Shown here piece after piece: positions 63,984 through 64,000 of a DNA stretch of 64,000 nucleotides. The notes under the pieces were generated by a model. That model saw only the letters and a program-made list of their open reading frames with translations, was not told the DNA's origin and searched no databases. How positions within the stretch are numbered: the first letter of the stretch is position 1; each line of letters begins with the position of its first letter. The stretch lies in assembly GCF_026341275.1 (NCBI RefSeq), contig NZ_JAIFZO010000002.1:2457264-2521263 (forward strand), in the 5' to 3' direction. Source of the DNA: Streptomyces ortus. Lineage in GTDB: Bacteria; Actinomycetota; Actinomycetes; Streptomycetales; Streptomycetaceae. The translations under genes were made by a program, and so were the position numbers.

Positions 63984-64000
63984 GTGTGCGAGGCGGTTGA

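Overview
The window is high-GC actinobacterial DNA. GTG and TTG starts, GTGA/ATGA gene overlaps, Wbl, DUF397 and DUF5753 proteins, a UUA-decoding tRNA-Leu and a BldN-type promoter all point to a Streptomyces chromosome, in a mostly conserved core region broken by accessory patches.

Layout. 0.2-5.6 kb: enolase, an FtsB/DivIC-like protein, DUF501, Ppx/GppA phosphatase and a type II NADH dehydrogenase with an upstream Rex-like operator. 6-11 kb: a cyclopropane-fatty-acid-synthase-like methyltransferase with a frameshifted end, then an FtsX/MacB-type ABC exporter. 11.4 kb: tRNA-Leu(UAA), i.e. bldA, followed by pobA and a Bax-inhibitor-1 membrane protein. 14-24 kb: small conserved proteins, thiolase, SGNH hydrolase, cystathionine beta-synthase, a HAL/PAL-like protein without the MIO-forming triad coupled to an RpiR regulator, and membrane proteins. 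24.1-26.5 kb: three Roadblock/LC7-like proteins and a DUF4388 protein with no GTPase. 26.7-33.8 kb: a fold-III PLP decarboxylase divergent from a histidine-utilisation operon (hutU, M20 hydrolase, hutF, hutI). 33.9-37.8 kb: an accessory patch with a deaminase, an orphan Imm10 immunity protein, a WhiJ-like set (XRE-DUF5753, two DUF397, HATPase) and an Rpn-like nuclease carrying a TTA codon. 37.8-42.1 kb: a sigma/anti-sigma/ricin fusion and a SigB/F-type sigma factor with STAS and HATPase partners. 42.1-47.3 kb: repeat arrays flanking a four-gene cell-surface operon with sortase signals. 47.3-58.2 kb: POT peptide transporter, two-component system, GtrA, purK-purE, dipeptidase, methyltransferase, polysaccharide deacetylase and its decayed paralogue. 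58.5-64 kb: groES-groEL under two CIRCE operators, SDR, MOSC, LysR, a Wbl protein, and a BldN-type promoter leaving the right edge.

Two dispersed repeat families recur between genes: a core GCGCAGTTCCCCGCGCCCCT, often tandem at a 35-37 bp period, and a long palindrome containing CGCCGGACGGGCTGAA. One copy of the second lies inside the 5' end of the M20 hydrolase gene, and others sit beside the deacetylase pseudogene and around the surface operon.

Most new-looking material: the sortase/DUF916-like surface operon, the GTPase-less Roadblock cluster, the MIO-less lyase homologue, and the sigma-ZAS-ricin fusion. bldA near one end, two TTA-containing genes, and a BldN-type promoter at the other end give the window a developmental theme.
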